In this document: positions 8,317 through 15,587 of the stretch, piece after piece
How positions within the stretch are numbered: the stretch's first letter is position 1
How the letters are laid out: each line of letters opens with the position of its first letter
Origin: Rhodocyclaceae bacterium UBA1310
GTDB lineage: Bacteria; Pseudomonadota; Gammaproteobacteria; Burkholderiales; Rhodocyclaceae
Assembly: GCA_002307175.1 (NCBI GenBank)
Contig: DBTS01000053.1
Location: 1-18,317 of the forward strand
Direction of reading: 5' to 3'
Length of the DNA stretch: 18,317 nt
The notes under the pieces: model-generated
What the model was told of the DNA's origin: nothing
Seen by the model: the letters and a program-made list of their open reading frames with translations, nothing else
Database searches by the model: none
Program-made: the position numbers and the translations under genes

Positions 8317-8928
8317 ATGGAATACAGCATGGAACACAGATTGGCTGAATGTGAAGACAAGAAGGAACAGGGCGCGGAACAGGCGGGTCCTTCTGAAGAG
8401 AAACTGCTGTTCAAGTCGCGCTTCGTCCTGATCTTTGGCGAAATCGACGACAAACTGGCACAGGCCACCTGCCGCCGTCTGCTGGCACTGGACGCCGAAT
8501 CGGATGCCCCGATCACGGTTTTCATCTCCTCGCCTGGTGGGCACGTGGAGTCTGGTGATGCGATTCATGACATGATCCGCTTCGTCCGTTCTCCGGTGAC
8601 CACCGTGGGAACCGGCTGGGTGGCCAGTGCGGGCGCGCACATCTTCCTGGCTCCACCGACAGAACGCCGCGTGTGTCTGCCGAATACCCGTTTCATGATC
8701 CATCAGCCGGCAGGTGGCATGGGCGGACAGGCCAGTGATATCGCCATTCAGGCCAAGGAAATCCTGCGTACGCGCGAGCGTATTGCCCGCGTGGTGGCCC
8801 GCCAGACTGGCAAACCGCTGGAAACCGTGGTGGCCGACATGGATCGCGATCACTGGATGAGTGCCGAAGAAGCCATCAGTTATGGCATCGTCTCCCGTGT
8901 GATCGAAAGCTACCCAGATCTGAAGTAA
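8317..8928 (+). CDS. ClpP-like serine peptidase (family S14), non-canonical paralogue
   Basis: A 203-residue ClpP-fold protein. The catalytic triad is complete: Ser104 in GWVASAGA, His129 in FMIHQP, Asp178 in MDRDHWMSAEEA, aligned by eye to E. coli Ser, His and Asp. Other ClpP signatures are ISSPGGHVESGDAIHD (oxyanion region), the GQASDIAIQAKEIL handle helix and SYGIVSRVIE. The first 30 residues are highly charged and lack the ClpP propeptide, axial-loop and DIYSRLL-type segment that help dock ClpX/ClpA, so it may not serve the housekeeping Clp ATPases. The start at 8317 follows GAGGAAG at 8304-8310; a second in-frame ATG at 8329 is less well placed. It stands alone between two ATP-grasp/transglutaminase modules, suggesting, by inference, a peptidase role in that system. 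Confidence 0.9.
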   Translation: MEYSMEHRLAECEDKKEQGAEQAGPSEEKLLFKSRFVLIFGEIDDKLAQATCRRLLALDAESDAPITVFISSPGGHVESGDAIHDMIRFVRSPVTTVGTGWVASAGAHIFLAPPTERRVCLPNTRFMIHQPAGGMGGQASDIAIQAKEILRTRERIARVVARQTGKPLETVVADMDRDHWMSAEEAISYGIVSRVIESYPDLK

Positions 8929-8950
8929 ACCTTCCGGGGAATACAGAAGA

Positions 8951-8976
8951 CTGACGGCTCCTGCGGGAGCCGTCAG
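8951..8976. terminator. Hairpin terminator between convergent genes
   Basis: CTGACGGCTCC (8951-8961) and GGAGCCGTCAG (8966-8976) form a perfect 11-bp stem closed by the tetraloop TGCG. It lies between the stop of the ClpP-like gene (8928) and the stop of the convergent transglutaminase-like gene (8993). Short pyrimidine runs follow on both strands (CTTATCT on plus, TCTTCT on minus), so it can serve both directions. Confidence 0.8.
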
Positions 8977-8992
8977 CTTATCTCCACCGCCT

Positions 8993-9778
8993 CTACACCG
9001 CCTGCAGCGAAACGCGGACTTCCTCGTGGCCGCCGCCTTGATGGGCCGTGCGCATCGGGCAGGTGTCGAGATAGTCGCGCCCCACTGCCAGCCGGATGAG
9101 GCGCCCATACGCCGTATGCGCACGGCGCACGTCGAAACTGATCCAGTGCCCTTCGCTGGCAAGCCATACGTCTGCCCAGGCGTACTCGGTGATTTTTTCC
9201 CCCAGCATGTAGCCGCTGACAAAGCGTGCCGGGATGCCGAGCTGGCGGCAGATCGAGAGCATCATGTGCACCTGGTCTTGTACCGTGGCGCTGCGGCGGG
9301 CAAAGCCTTTGGCTGCACCCAGGATGGATTCTCCGGCTGAAGGTGACGGGGTGATCAGGGCCTGCAGCGCCGTAAGGCCATCTGACAGCCGCGGGATGCT
9401 CGGTGGAGCGCTACCGAAATGCGTCAGGGCGAACTCTCTGAGGGCGTCGTCCGGGGCGGTCAGGTTGGTCTGGGGCAGGTAAATCTGGGCCGGCAGCAGA
9501 TCATTCAGGGCTTCCAGGTGAACCTGTGCCTGATCTGGCACTTCCACAATGCCACTGGCGATGATCCTGACGTCTTCATGCGGCTCCGTCAGTGCGATCT
9601 GGTGTGTGGTGTTGCCCCAGGCGTCTATGCCAAGGGTTGGGCGTGTTGGTGTGCTGACCTGCCACTGCGTGATCCGTAGACCGCCTTCTTCGCGCGGGGT
9701 CACCCGCAGGTTACGGATGCTGTAACTTGCCGGGTGATCGAAATGGCATCGGGTTTCGTGTCGAATGGTGTATTGCAT
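8993..9778 (-). CDS. Transglutaminase-fold protein lacking catalytic Cys and His (predicted pseudoenzyme)
   Basis: A 261-residue COG1305-like protein. The N-terminus (YTIRHETRCHFDHPASYSIR) and the core surrounding LGIPARFVSGYML are typical. At the positions where relatives have GVCQD and SHAW, this protein has TVQDQ (Val166, codon 9281-9283) and EYAW (Tyr199, codon 9182-9184); only the Asp of the triad remains (Asp216, SFDVRR). The frame is open throughout and the fold-defining motifs persist, so this is not a decaying pseudogene but probably a binding or regulatory subunit. Two start codons are possible; GGAG lies 7 nt before the ATG at 9778 but only 1 nt before the ATG at 9784, so I chose 9778. 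It is the third gene of the split ATP-grasp operon, 45 nt after the alpha-E gene. Confidence 0.88.
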   Translation of the reverse strand: MQYTIRHETRCHFDHPASYSIRNLRVTPREEGGLRITQWQVSTPTRPTLGIDAWGNTTHQIALTEPHEDVRIIASGIVEVPDQAQVHLEALNDLLPAQIYLPQTNLTAPDDALREFALTHFGSAPPSIPRLSDGLTALQALITPSPSAGESILGAAKGFARRSATVQDQVHMMLSICRQLGIPARFVSGYMLGEKITEYAWADVWLASEGHWISFDVRRAHTAYGRLIRLAVGRDYLDTCPMRTAHQGGGHEEVRVSLQAV

Positions 9779-9823
9779 GGTCATACTCCATTTCGTTACG
9801 GATCATGCACCGCTTCCAATAGG

Positions 9824-10768
9824 CTAGCCCGTGACGGGTAGCAGGAAATCGCTGGCAATCCGGTTGCCCAGGTCGTTGATGCGCACAATGAATCGTGTCA
9901 GGTAGTTATGCAGGCCGGTCTCCAGCACATCCTCGATACGGCCATAGCGCAGGCTCGAAGCCAGTTCTCCGGCGCGGCGCTGGGTTTCCGTGGAGCGCTG
10001 GTTGTTCACGGCATCAAGATAGCTTGTCATCTCCGCCGTGCAGTGGGCCAGCGAGCGTGGCATGTCTGTGCGCAACACAAGCAGCTCAGCCACGCGGGAG
10101 GGGGTGATCTGGTCGCGGTAGACCTTGCGATAGCTTTCGAAGGCCGAGACCGAATGCAGCAGGGCGCTCCACTGGTAGTACTCGCCGGCATCGTCACGGC
10201 GGGGCGCTTCGGCAATGAAGTTGTATTTCACGTCGAGGATGCGCGCGGTGTTGTCAGCACGCTCGATGAAGGTGCCAAGGCGCAGGAAGCAGTTGGCTTC
10301 GTCGCGCATCATGGTGGCGAAAGTGACGCCACGAAACTGGTGTGAGCGTAGCTTGACCCATTCGAAGAAGGCATCCAGATCGTCGGCACCCAGGTGCTCG
10401 ATGTCGTATTCGCGCAGCTTCAGCCAGGTGGTGTTGATGGTCTCCCACAATTCCGAGGTCAGCGTGCCGCGCACGGCATGGGCATTCTCGCGGGCTAGCC
10501 GCAGGCAGGAGTAGATGCTACCCGGGTTCTGGCGGTCGAGTGCCATGAAGTGTACGACTTCTTCAGGCACGATCTTGTCGTGGGTCTGGTTGTAACCATC
10601 AAGAAGGCCGATGGAGTCCAGTGTTTCGCGCCACAGGCGCACGACTTCACGTTCGCTTTGCGGCAGGAGCAGCATGCGGTTGTTGACGTCGAGTATGCGG
10701 GCGAGGTTTTCGGCACGTTCGATATAACGTGCCATCCAGTAAAGGTGGTCGGCTGTACGCGAGAGCAT
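9824..10768 (-). CDS. Alpha-E domain protein (stand-alone, COG2307)
   Basis: A 314-residue, predicted all-helical cytoplasmic protein of the alpha-E family, whose biochemical role is unknown but which nearly always accompanies circularly permuted ATP-grasp proteins, as a separate gene or fused. It begins MLSRTADHLYWMARYIERAEN, with the family ER motif at Glu17-Arg18, and has a second ER motif in FIERADNTARILD. The ATG at 10768 is preferred because GGAGG lies 7 nt upstream; an alternative ATG at 10774 overlaps the ATP-grasp stop but almost touches the ribosome binding site. It follows the ATP-grasp gene without a real gap and is homologous to the C-terminal half of the fusion at 4664-7198. Confidence 0.93.
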   Translation of the reverse strand: MLSRTADHLYWMARYIERAENLARILDVNNRMLLLPQSEREVVRLWRETLDSIGLLDGYNQTHDKIVPEEVVHFMALDRQNPGSIYSCLRLARENAHAVRGTLTSELWETINTTWLKLREYDIEHLGADDLDAFFEWVKLRSHQFRGVTFATMMRDEANCFLRLGTFIERADNTARILDVKYNFIAEAPRRDDAGEYYQWSALLHSVSAFESYRKVYRDQITPSRVAELLVLRTDMPRSLAHCTAEMTSYLDAVNNQRSTETQRRAGELASSLRYGRIEDVLETGLHNYLTRFIVRINDLGNRIASDFLLPVTG

Positions 10769-10770
10769 GC

Positions 10771-12222
10771 TCATTCCTCCAGAACCCAGGTGTCTTTGGT
10801 GCCGCCCCCCTGCGAAGAGTTGACGACCAGTGAGCCCTCTTTGAGCGCCACGCGGGTCAGCCCGCCGGGTACAAAACGCACTTCATTGCCGGAGAGCACA
10901 AAGGGGCGCAGGTCGATGTGGCGCGGAGCGATCCCGGCGTCCACAAAAGTGGGGCAGGTCGATAGCGCCAGGGTGGGCTGGGCGATGTATTTTTCAGGGC
11001 TGGCGAGAATCCTGCCGCGGAAGTCCTCGATCTGTGCCTTGGTAGAGGCTGGCCCCACGAGCATGCCGTAGCCGCCCGCACCGTGCACTTCCTTGACGAC
11101 CAGCTCCGCCAGATGCTCCAGCGTATAGGCCAGATCGTCCGGTTTGCGCAGCATGTAGGTGGGCACGTTGTTGAGGATGGGTTTCTCGCCCAGATAAAAG
11201 CGCACCATCTCCGGCACATACGGATAAATGGATTTGTCATCGGCCACCCCCGTGCCGATGGCGTTGGCCAGGGTGACGCCGCCGGCACGGTAGGCCGAGA
11301 GCAGCCCCGGCACCCCAAGCATGGAATCCGGGCGGAAGGCCAGTGGATCGAGGAAATCGTCGTCGATGCGCCGATAGATCACGTCGACGCGCTGTGGGCC
11401 TTGCGTGGTGCGCATGAAGACCTGCTCGTCGCGCACGAAAAGATCCTGCCCCTCGACAAGCTCCACTCCCATCTGCTGGGCAAGGAAGGCATGCTCGAAA
11501 TAGGCGCTGTTGAAGCTGCCCGGCGTGAGCACGACCACGGTTGGATCGAGCACGCTTTTCGGGGCTACGGCGCGCAGTGTATCGAGCAGCAGATCAGGAT
11601 AGTGCTCAACAGGTGCAACGCGATTCTTGGCGAAGAGTTCCGGGAAGAGCCGCATCATCATCTTGCGGTTCTCTATCATGTAACTCACCCCCGAAGGTAC
11701 CCGCAGGTTGTCTTCGAGCACATAGAATTCGCCTGCGCCGGCCCGCACGATATCCACCCCGGCGATGGCCGCGTAGATGTCACGCGGCACATCGACTCCC
11801 TGCATTTCCGGGCGGTACTGGGCATTTGAAATGATCTGCTCGGCGGGGATATGGCCGGCTTTGATGATTTCCTGCTTGTGGTAAATGTCGTAGAGAAACG
11901 CGTTCAGGGCACGCACGCGCTGGCGCAGACCATCGGCAAGCGCCAGCCATTCCTGGGCTGGAATGATGCGCGGAATCACGTCGAACGGGATCAGGCGTTC
12001 GGCACCTTCCTCATCGCCATACACGGCGAAGGTGATGCCAGAACGGTGGAACAGCGCATCCGCTTCCTTGCGCTTGCGTGCCATGCGCTCGGCGGGGATG
12101 CCATCGAACCAGCTGACATACCCCTGGTAATGAGGGCGGACCTCGCCGGCCGCATTGCTCATTTCATCGAAGAAGCGGGCACCTGCGGGTTTGACCGGCA
12201 TGTGATCTTGAATCGGGGCCAC
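10771..12222 (-). CDS. Circularly permuted ATP-grasp type 2 ligase (stand-alone, COG2308)
   Basis: A 483-residue predicted ATP-dependent carboxylate-amine ligase in the cytoplasm. Motifs in order: VLEDNLRVPSGVSYMIENR at 168-186, VLTPGSFNSAYFEHAF, YRRIDDDFLDP at 293-303, the nucleotide-binding segment VVKEVHGAGGYGM with Lys377 and a glycine-rich loop, RPFVLSGNEVRFVPGG, and GGGTKDTWVLEE at the C-terminus. The start codon is GTG at 12222; AGGAG at 12230-12234 sits 7 nt away, and the next in-frame ATG has no such site. It is the first gene of the minus-strand operon and overlaps or abuts the alpha-E start. Compared with the fusion protein at 4664-7198 it keeps a proper Gly-rich loop after the conserved Lys. 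The substrate is unknown. Confidence 0.93.
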   Translation of the reverse strand: MAPIQDHMPVKPAGARFFDEMSNAAGEVRPHYQGYVSWFDGIPAERMARKRKEADALFHRSGITFAVYGDEEGAERLIPFDVIPRIIPAQEWLALADGLRQRVRALNAFLYDIYHKQEIIKAGHIPAEQIISNAQYRPEMQGVDVPRDIYAAIAGVDIVRAGAGEFYVLEDNLRVPSGVSYMIENRKMMMRLFPELFAKNRVAPVEHYPDLLLDTLRAVAPKSVLDPTVVVLTPGSFNSAYFEHAFLAQQMGVELVEGQDLFVRDEQVFMRTTQGPQRVDVIYRRIDDDFLDPLAFRPDSMLGVPGLLSAYRAGGVTLANAIGTGVADDKSIYPYVPEMVRFYLGEKPILNNVPTYMLRKPDDLAYTLEHLAELVVKEVHGAGGYGMLVGPASTKAQIEDFRGRILASPEKYIAQPTLALSTCPTFVDAGIAPRHIDLRPFVLSGNEVRFVPGGLTRVALKEGSLVVNSSQGGGTKDTWVLEE

Positions 12223-12264
12223 TATTTTTCTCCTGCCGGAGTGGTTATATCGGCTCTAAAGCAT

Positions 12265-12281
12265 TGCGAGAATTGTGCCAA
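12265..12281 (-). promoter_or_regulatory. Candidate sigma-54 (-24/-12) promoter of the split ATP-grasp operon
   Basis: The minus strand reads TTGGCACAATTCTCGCA. Against TTGGCACG-N4-TTGCA it matches 11 of 13 specified bases, including both invariant GG and GC, with correct spacing. The predicted start near 12254 gives a 32-nt leader before the GTG at 12222. A competing sigma-70 -10 (TATAAC, 12244-12249) has only a poor -35, so both remain possible. Confidence 0.5.
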
Positions 12282-12322
12282 GCAGGCAAGCCCCTGTTGT
12301 TGCGCTGGATATCCATAGTGCA

Positions 12323-12380
12323 TGCTCTATTCTGGTGCGCGGCACTGAATGGAGCGAGGATGCCGGGCCATGCTGGTGCG
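12323..12380. promoter_or_regulatory. Two candidate NtrC-type enhancer sites
   Basis: Site 1 (12323-12339) reads TGCTCTATTCTGGTGCG and agrees with the enteric NtrC consensus TGCACY-N5-GGTGCA at 10 of 12 specified positions. Site 2 (12364-12380) shares the CTGGTGCGC half but matches only 8 of 12. Their centres are about 77 and 118 bases upstream of the predicted sigma-54 start and 41 bases apart, a usual geometry for an enhancer. This is motif matching by eye only. Confidence 0.35.
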
Positions 12381-12634
12381 CTAAGAGCCTGTTTGACGAT
12401 AGTGCTGAAAGGCGCGACCGGGTTTCATGCGCTGCTCGAAAGCCTCATTTATCAACATAAACTTTGGTTCTGTGCCGCTCTTCATTCTGCTGATGGTTTC
12501 CCGCAGCGGATTCCGATCAGCCGCAAGCCATCGTGTTGCATATTCGTGTCAGGCGTGTGAAAGCGGGGACGGTTTCCACCACTGATGCCTAGAAAAAGGG
12601 TTTTAATTGCCCTCGGGGATCATGCCGCAAATAA
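12381..12634. other. Intergenic DNA without a recognised gene
   Basis: Part of the 516-base gap between the divergent ATP-grasp and MarR genes. A 98-codon open frame on the plus strand crosses it (12264-12560) but it has no recognisable domain or good ribosome binding site, and I do not call it. The region is relatively AT-richer near 12585-12640, just before the MarR promoter candidate. Confidence 0.5.
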
Positions 12635-12640
12635 TTGACA
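12635..12640 (+). promoter_or_regulatory. Candidate -35 box of the MarR-type gene
   Basis: A perfect TTGACA lies about 100 bases before the ATG at 12739. The hexamer 17 bases downstream (AACAGT, 12658-12663) is a poor -10, so this would be a weak or activator-dependent promoter. Confidence 0.35.
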
Positions 12641-12682
12641 AGAGCGCGGGGATGCACAACAGTACGTGGATTGCTGCCTAAG

Positions 12683-12702
12683 CAGGAAATGGACGATTCC
12701 TG
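12683..12702. promoter_or_regulatory. Inverted repeat, candidate MarR-family operator
   Basis: CAGGAA (12683-12688) and TTCCTG (12697-12702) form a 20-bp dyad with an 8-base centre, between the putative promoter and the start of the MarR-type gene. The size fits MarR-family boxes and autoregulation is common in the family. No second copy was found by eye. Confidence 0.4.
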
Positions 12703-12738
12703 TGAGGCTGATCACCACATGCCAAAGGAGGTCGTGGT

Positions 12739-13233
12739 ATGGAGACGAACAGTTTTTTGGGTGACTTTCGGCTGGAAGACAGCTTTGGCTATCTGATCAG
12801 CACAATCAAGGTGCGTATGGCGGCAGCCCTGGACAGGGAACTTGCCGGGCTTGATATCACCCATGCACAATGGGTCATCCTGATGCGGATTGCTGCCGGG
12901 ATGGGGCAGACCTGCGCGGATCTGTGCCGGGGCGCCAGCTACGACACCGGATCGATGACGCGCATGCTGGACCGGCTCGAAGAAAAGCAACTGGTGAAAA
13001 GGGAGCGTTCCCTGGAGGATCGCCGGGTGATCGAGATCCGTCTGACAGATCATGGGTGCGAGCTTTTGCCCCGCCTGCGGGAGATTGGGGAACGTGTGCT
13101 ATCACGCTTGGTGCAGGGATTTGATGTGGCAGAGGAAGATCTGTGCAGGGGTTTGCTGCGCAGGATGGCGGATAACCTCGTAGAGGCCAGACCAGTGGGT
13201 GACCCTGCGCACGCTCCTGCAGCAAAGCCTTGA
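12739..13233 (+). CDS. MarR-family transcriptional regulator
   Basis: A 164-residue winged-helix regulator that would bind DNA as a dimer. The N-terminal dimerisation helix precedes GLDITHAQWVILMRIAAG; the recognition helix region is ASYDTGSMTRMLDRLEEKQL, and the wing carries the family signature DRRVIEIRLTDHG, followed by C-terminal dimerisation helices. Two cysteines, in QTCADLCRG just before the recognition helix, could allow redox sensing, but this is speculation. The start is strongly fixed by AAGGAGGT at 12725-12732, six bases before the ATG. It is transcribed away from the split ATP-grasp operon and converges on the trehalose synthase gene, so its targets could be itself, the ATP-grasp operon or something distant. 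The ligand is unknown. Confidence 0.92.
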   Translation: METNSFLGDFRLEDSFGYLISTIKVRMAAALDRELAGLDITHAQWVILMRIAAGMGQTCADLCRGASYDTGSMTRMLDRLEEKQLVKRERSLEDRRVIEIRLTDHGCELLPRLREIGERVLSRLVQGFDVAEEDLCRGLLRRMADNLVEARPVGDPAHAPAAKP

Positions 13234-13278
13234 TGCCGATTGCCAGGATCGGGGGCGGCCCGTGGTAACCCCAACTCC

Positions 13279-13301
13279 GCGCCAGCTGTAGCTGGAGGCG
13301 C
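13279..13301. terminator. Weak hairpin between convergent MarR and trehalose synthase genes
   Basis: GCG-CCAGC pairs with GCTGG-(AG)-GCGC around a TGTA loop, with a two-base bulge. TTT follows on the plus strand. It lies 46 bases after the MarR stop and 13 bases past the trehalose synthase stop, so it may terminate either or both transcripts. The short T-run makes this uncertain. Confidence 0.4.
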
Positions 13302-13313
13302 TTTGACTGCCGG

Positions 13314-15551
13314 TTATTGCCCGGTATGTGATGCCTGAACGCGTTGTGCGATACGCAGGCGCAGGCGCTGGTGGCTGGCGTCGCCGAGCATGCGACCGGC
13401 CCAGCGGAAAACATTGGCTTCGCGGATGGTGTTGCGCATGCTTGCCATGCGTTCCTTCTGTTCCGATTTCGGCATGTTCAGTGCCTGACGCAGGGCCGAG
13501 ACCATGCCCTCGATATGGTAGGGGTTGATACCCAGTGCCTCTGGCAGTTCGCGTGCGGCCCCGGTGAACTGGCTGAGCAGGAGCACACCCTGTTCATCAT
13601 CGCGGGCGGCGATGAACTCCTTGCACACAAGGTTCATGCCGTCGTGCAGGCTGCTGACAATGCAGATATCGGCTGCGCGATACAGTGAGTTGATTTCTGC
13701 GTGGCTGTGAAAGCGGTCGAGCAGGATGATCGCCGGGCGGCCTTCCTGGCCGAAGCGTTTGTTGATGGCCGCAACCTGCTGGCCCACGCGCTGACGCAGC
13801 GATTGGTAATCCTGGATATGTTCACGGCTGGGTGCAGCGACTTGAAGGAAGACAAGCTTGCCGATCCAGTCGGGAGACTGTTCGAGCAGATGTTCAAAAG
13901 CACACAGGCGCTCGGGAATTCCCTTGGTGTAGTCGAAGCGGTCAACACCAACGATGATCCGGCATTCTTCCGCAAGCCCATAGCTTGCGCGCAAGCGGAG
14001 GATTTCAGCGTTCCTCTCCGACGCGGAAGTCTCTTCACTCGGCCAGGCAATGGAAGCCGGGTAACTCTCGATCAGGGTTTCATTACCGTTGAAGAGAATC
14101 TTCGAGTGTTCATGGTCAATACGCGTTTCCAGCAGCCGATCAACCGAATCGATGAAGTTGCGCCGGTAATGGCTGGTCTGAAACCCGAGGATGCTGCTGC
14201 CGAGCAGACCACGCAGGATTTCATGGCGCCAGGGGCAGATCAGGAACGACTCGGGATTGGGCCAGGGAATGTGCCAGAAGCTGATGATGGTGGCAGCGGG
14301 CAGCTTGGCCCGGATCATTTGTGGCACGAGAGCCAGATGGTAATCCTGCACCAGGATCACGGGATCCGGGATGCGTGCTTCTGCCAGCGCGGCATCGGCG
14401 AACTTCTGATTCACAGTGACGTAGGTCTGCCAGCTTTTCTCATCAAATTCAGGCTGTACGTGCGCGAGATGACTAAGTGGCCAGAGGCCCTGATTGGACA
14501 TCTTGTTGTAATAGGCATCCACTTCCTCGTCACTCAGCCAGATCCTGTGCAGGCGGTAGCTGGGTGCCTGTGGGGGCAGGGCGATGGAATCCTCGGTGTC
14601 GGTGACTTCCCTGTCGGCACTGCCGCAGCCGTGCGCGATCCAGGTCCCCGCGCAGGCTGCCACAACCGGTTCGAGCGCGGTGACGAGGCCGGAGGCTGGC
14701 TGATACGTGGTGATGCTGCCGTTTTCCCACTCATGGACCCAGGGTTCGCGGTTGGACAGCACGATTACCTGTTCGCCGCGAAGCTGGGTGCGCAGCAGCG
14801 AGCGCAAATGCTCGGCTGTCCAGGTGTCATTGGCGTCGTGTATGCGCCGGTAGTCATCTTCGAGCTCGCGCAGACGTGCGCGCACGTCTGCTGCAATTTC
14901 TGATGGAAACGCCCGTGAGGCGTGGGTTTTGTCTTCCAGCGAGAATTCTTCACCCCGCACGATCGTGCGGATGCCCTTCATCAGCGCCCGTATGCTCATC
15001 TGTGTGGTGACGGCGACGATGGCTGCAATCACCACACCAAGCAACAGCAGGAAAGCGATGAGGTACCAGGTTGCCTGCGCCTTGCGCCGCTCAACGTAGG
15101 CACGATCATGCAGCATTACCACATGTGCCTTGAGTCCGGAGCGGAGCTTGACGGACTCGGAGGAGACATGCAGGACCACTGATTTCGCATGGAAGTATGG
15201 CAGCGACAGGTGTGAAATTTCGCGCGCCAGCTGGCAGCTCAAGCCCTCGGGATAGCTTCCCGTGGTTAGCAGGAGGTCGTCTTCCGGGTTGCACAGGCCA
15301 ATGGCGGTGAGGCGTTCTTCCTGAGTGGCGCGCGTAAAAAGTTCGCTCAGGGAAGCCATCTGGTTGTGTTCGAAAGCGGAGCTGACAGACTCGGACAGGG
15401 CCGTTGTGGCGAGTCGGCTGCGCAGGTGCATGTCTTTCGTAAACCATTGTTCCGTCAGCACGTCAAAGGCATGGAAGGCCAGCACCGCTGCAGTCAGCAG
15501 CGTGACGACGAACGGAATCAGAAAGCGCAACTGCAGGCGAAAGATGTTCAC
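13314..15551 (-). CDS. otsA: Membrane-anchored trehalose-6-phosphate synthase with N-terminal sensor/HAMP-like module (GT20)
   Basis: A 745-residue protein, about 270 residues longer than E. coli OtsA. Residues 8-28 and 163-183 are membrane helices enclosing a periplasmic region of about 130 residues; residues 184-236 resemble a HAMP linker; residues 261-729 are the GT20 domain that makes trehalose-6-phosphate from a nucleotide sugar (usually UDP-glucose) and glucose-6-phosphate. Conserved active-site features are SNREPW (266-271), VQDYHL (401-406), HIPWPNPE, DRFDYTKG with Arg538 and Lys543, DGMN (637-640) and Glu645 in LVCKEF. The start is GTG at 15551: an upstream stop and the N-terminal helix leave little choice, though no Shine-Dalgarno sequence is visible. 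No otsB phosphatase gene is nearby. It is divergent from a XylR-type regulator, which may control it. Confidence 0.9.
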   Translation of the reverse strand: MNIFRLQLRFLIPFVVTLLTAAVLAFHAFDVLTEQWFTKDMHLRSRLATTALSESVSSAFEHNQMASLSELFTRATQEERLTAIGLCNPEDDLLLTTGSYPEGLSCQLAREISHLSLPYFHAKSVVLHVSSESVKLRSGLKAHVVMLHDRAYVERRKAQATWYLIAFLLLLGVVIAAIVAVTTQMSIRALMKGIRTIVRGEEFSLEDKTHASRAFPSEIAADVRARLRELEDDYRRIHDANDTWTAEHLRSLLRTQLRGEQVIVLSNREPWVHEWENGSITTYQPASGLVTALEPVVAACAGTWIAHGCGSADREVTDTEDSIALPPQAPSYRLHRIWLSDEEVDAYYNKMSNQGLWPLSHLAHVQPEFDEKSWQTYVTVNQKFADAALAEARIPDPVILVQDYHLALVPQMIRAKLPAATIISFWHIPWPNPESFLICPWRHEILRGLLGSSILGFQTSHYRRNFIDSVDRLLETRIDHEHSKILFNGNETLIESYPASIAWPSEETSASERNAEILRLRASYGLAEECRIIVGVDRFDYTKGIPERLCAFEHLLEQSPDWIGKLVFLQVAAPSREHIQDYQSLRQRVGQQVAAINKRFGQEGRPAIILLDRFHSHAEINSLYRAADICIVSSLHDGMNLVCKEFIAARDDEQGVLLLSQFTGAARELPEALGINPYHIEGMVSALRQALNMPKSEQKERMASMRNTIREANVFRWAGRMLGDASHQRLRLRIAQRVQASHTGQ

Positions 15552-15587
15552 GGAAGGAGACGGAAGAGTGCGAACGACAGTCTACGG

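Noticed and set aside
9779..9784. ATG at 9784 as start of the transglutaminase-like pseudoenzyme
   Set aside because: It is almost adjacent to the GGAG ribosome binding site; the ATG at 9778 has normal 7-nt spacing.
11083..11829. 248-codon plus-strand open frame opposite the split ATP-grasp gene
   Set aside because: Antisense shadow without a ribosome binding site or known motif.
12264..12560. 98-codon open frame in the gap before the MarR-type gene
   Set aside because: No recognisable protein family and no good ribosome binding site, and it covers the candidate promoter and enhancer region.
13701..14903. 400-codon open frame on the plus strand opposite the trehalose-6-phosphate synthase gene
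   Set aside because: It is antisense to a gene with clear conserved GT20 motifs; the translation shows no family signature, and long antisense frames are common in GC-rich coding DNA.
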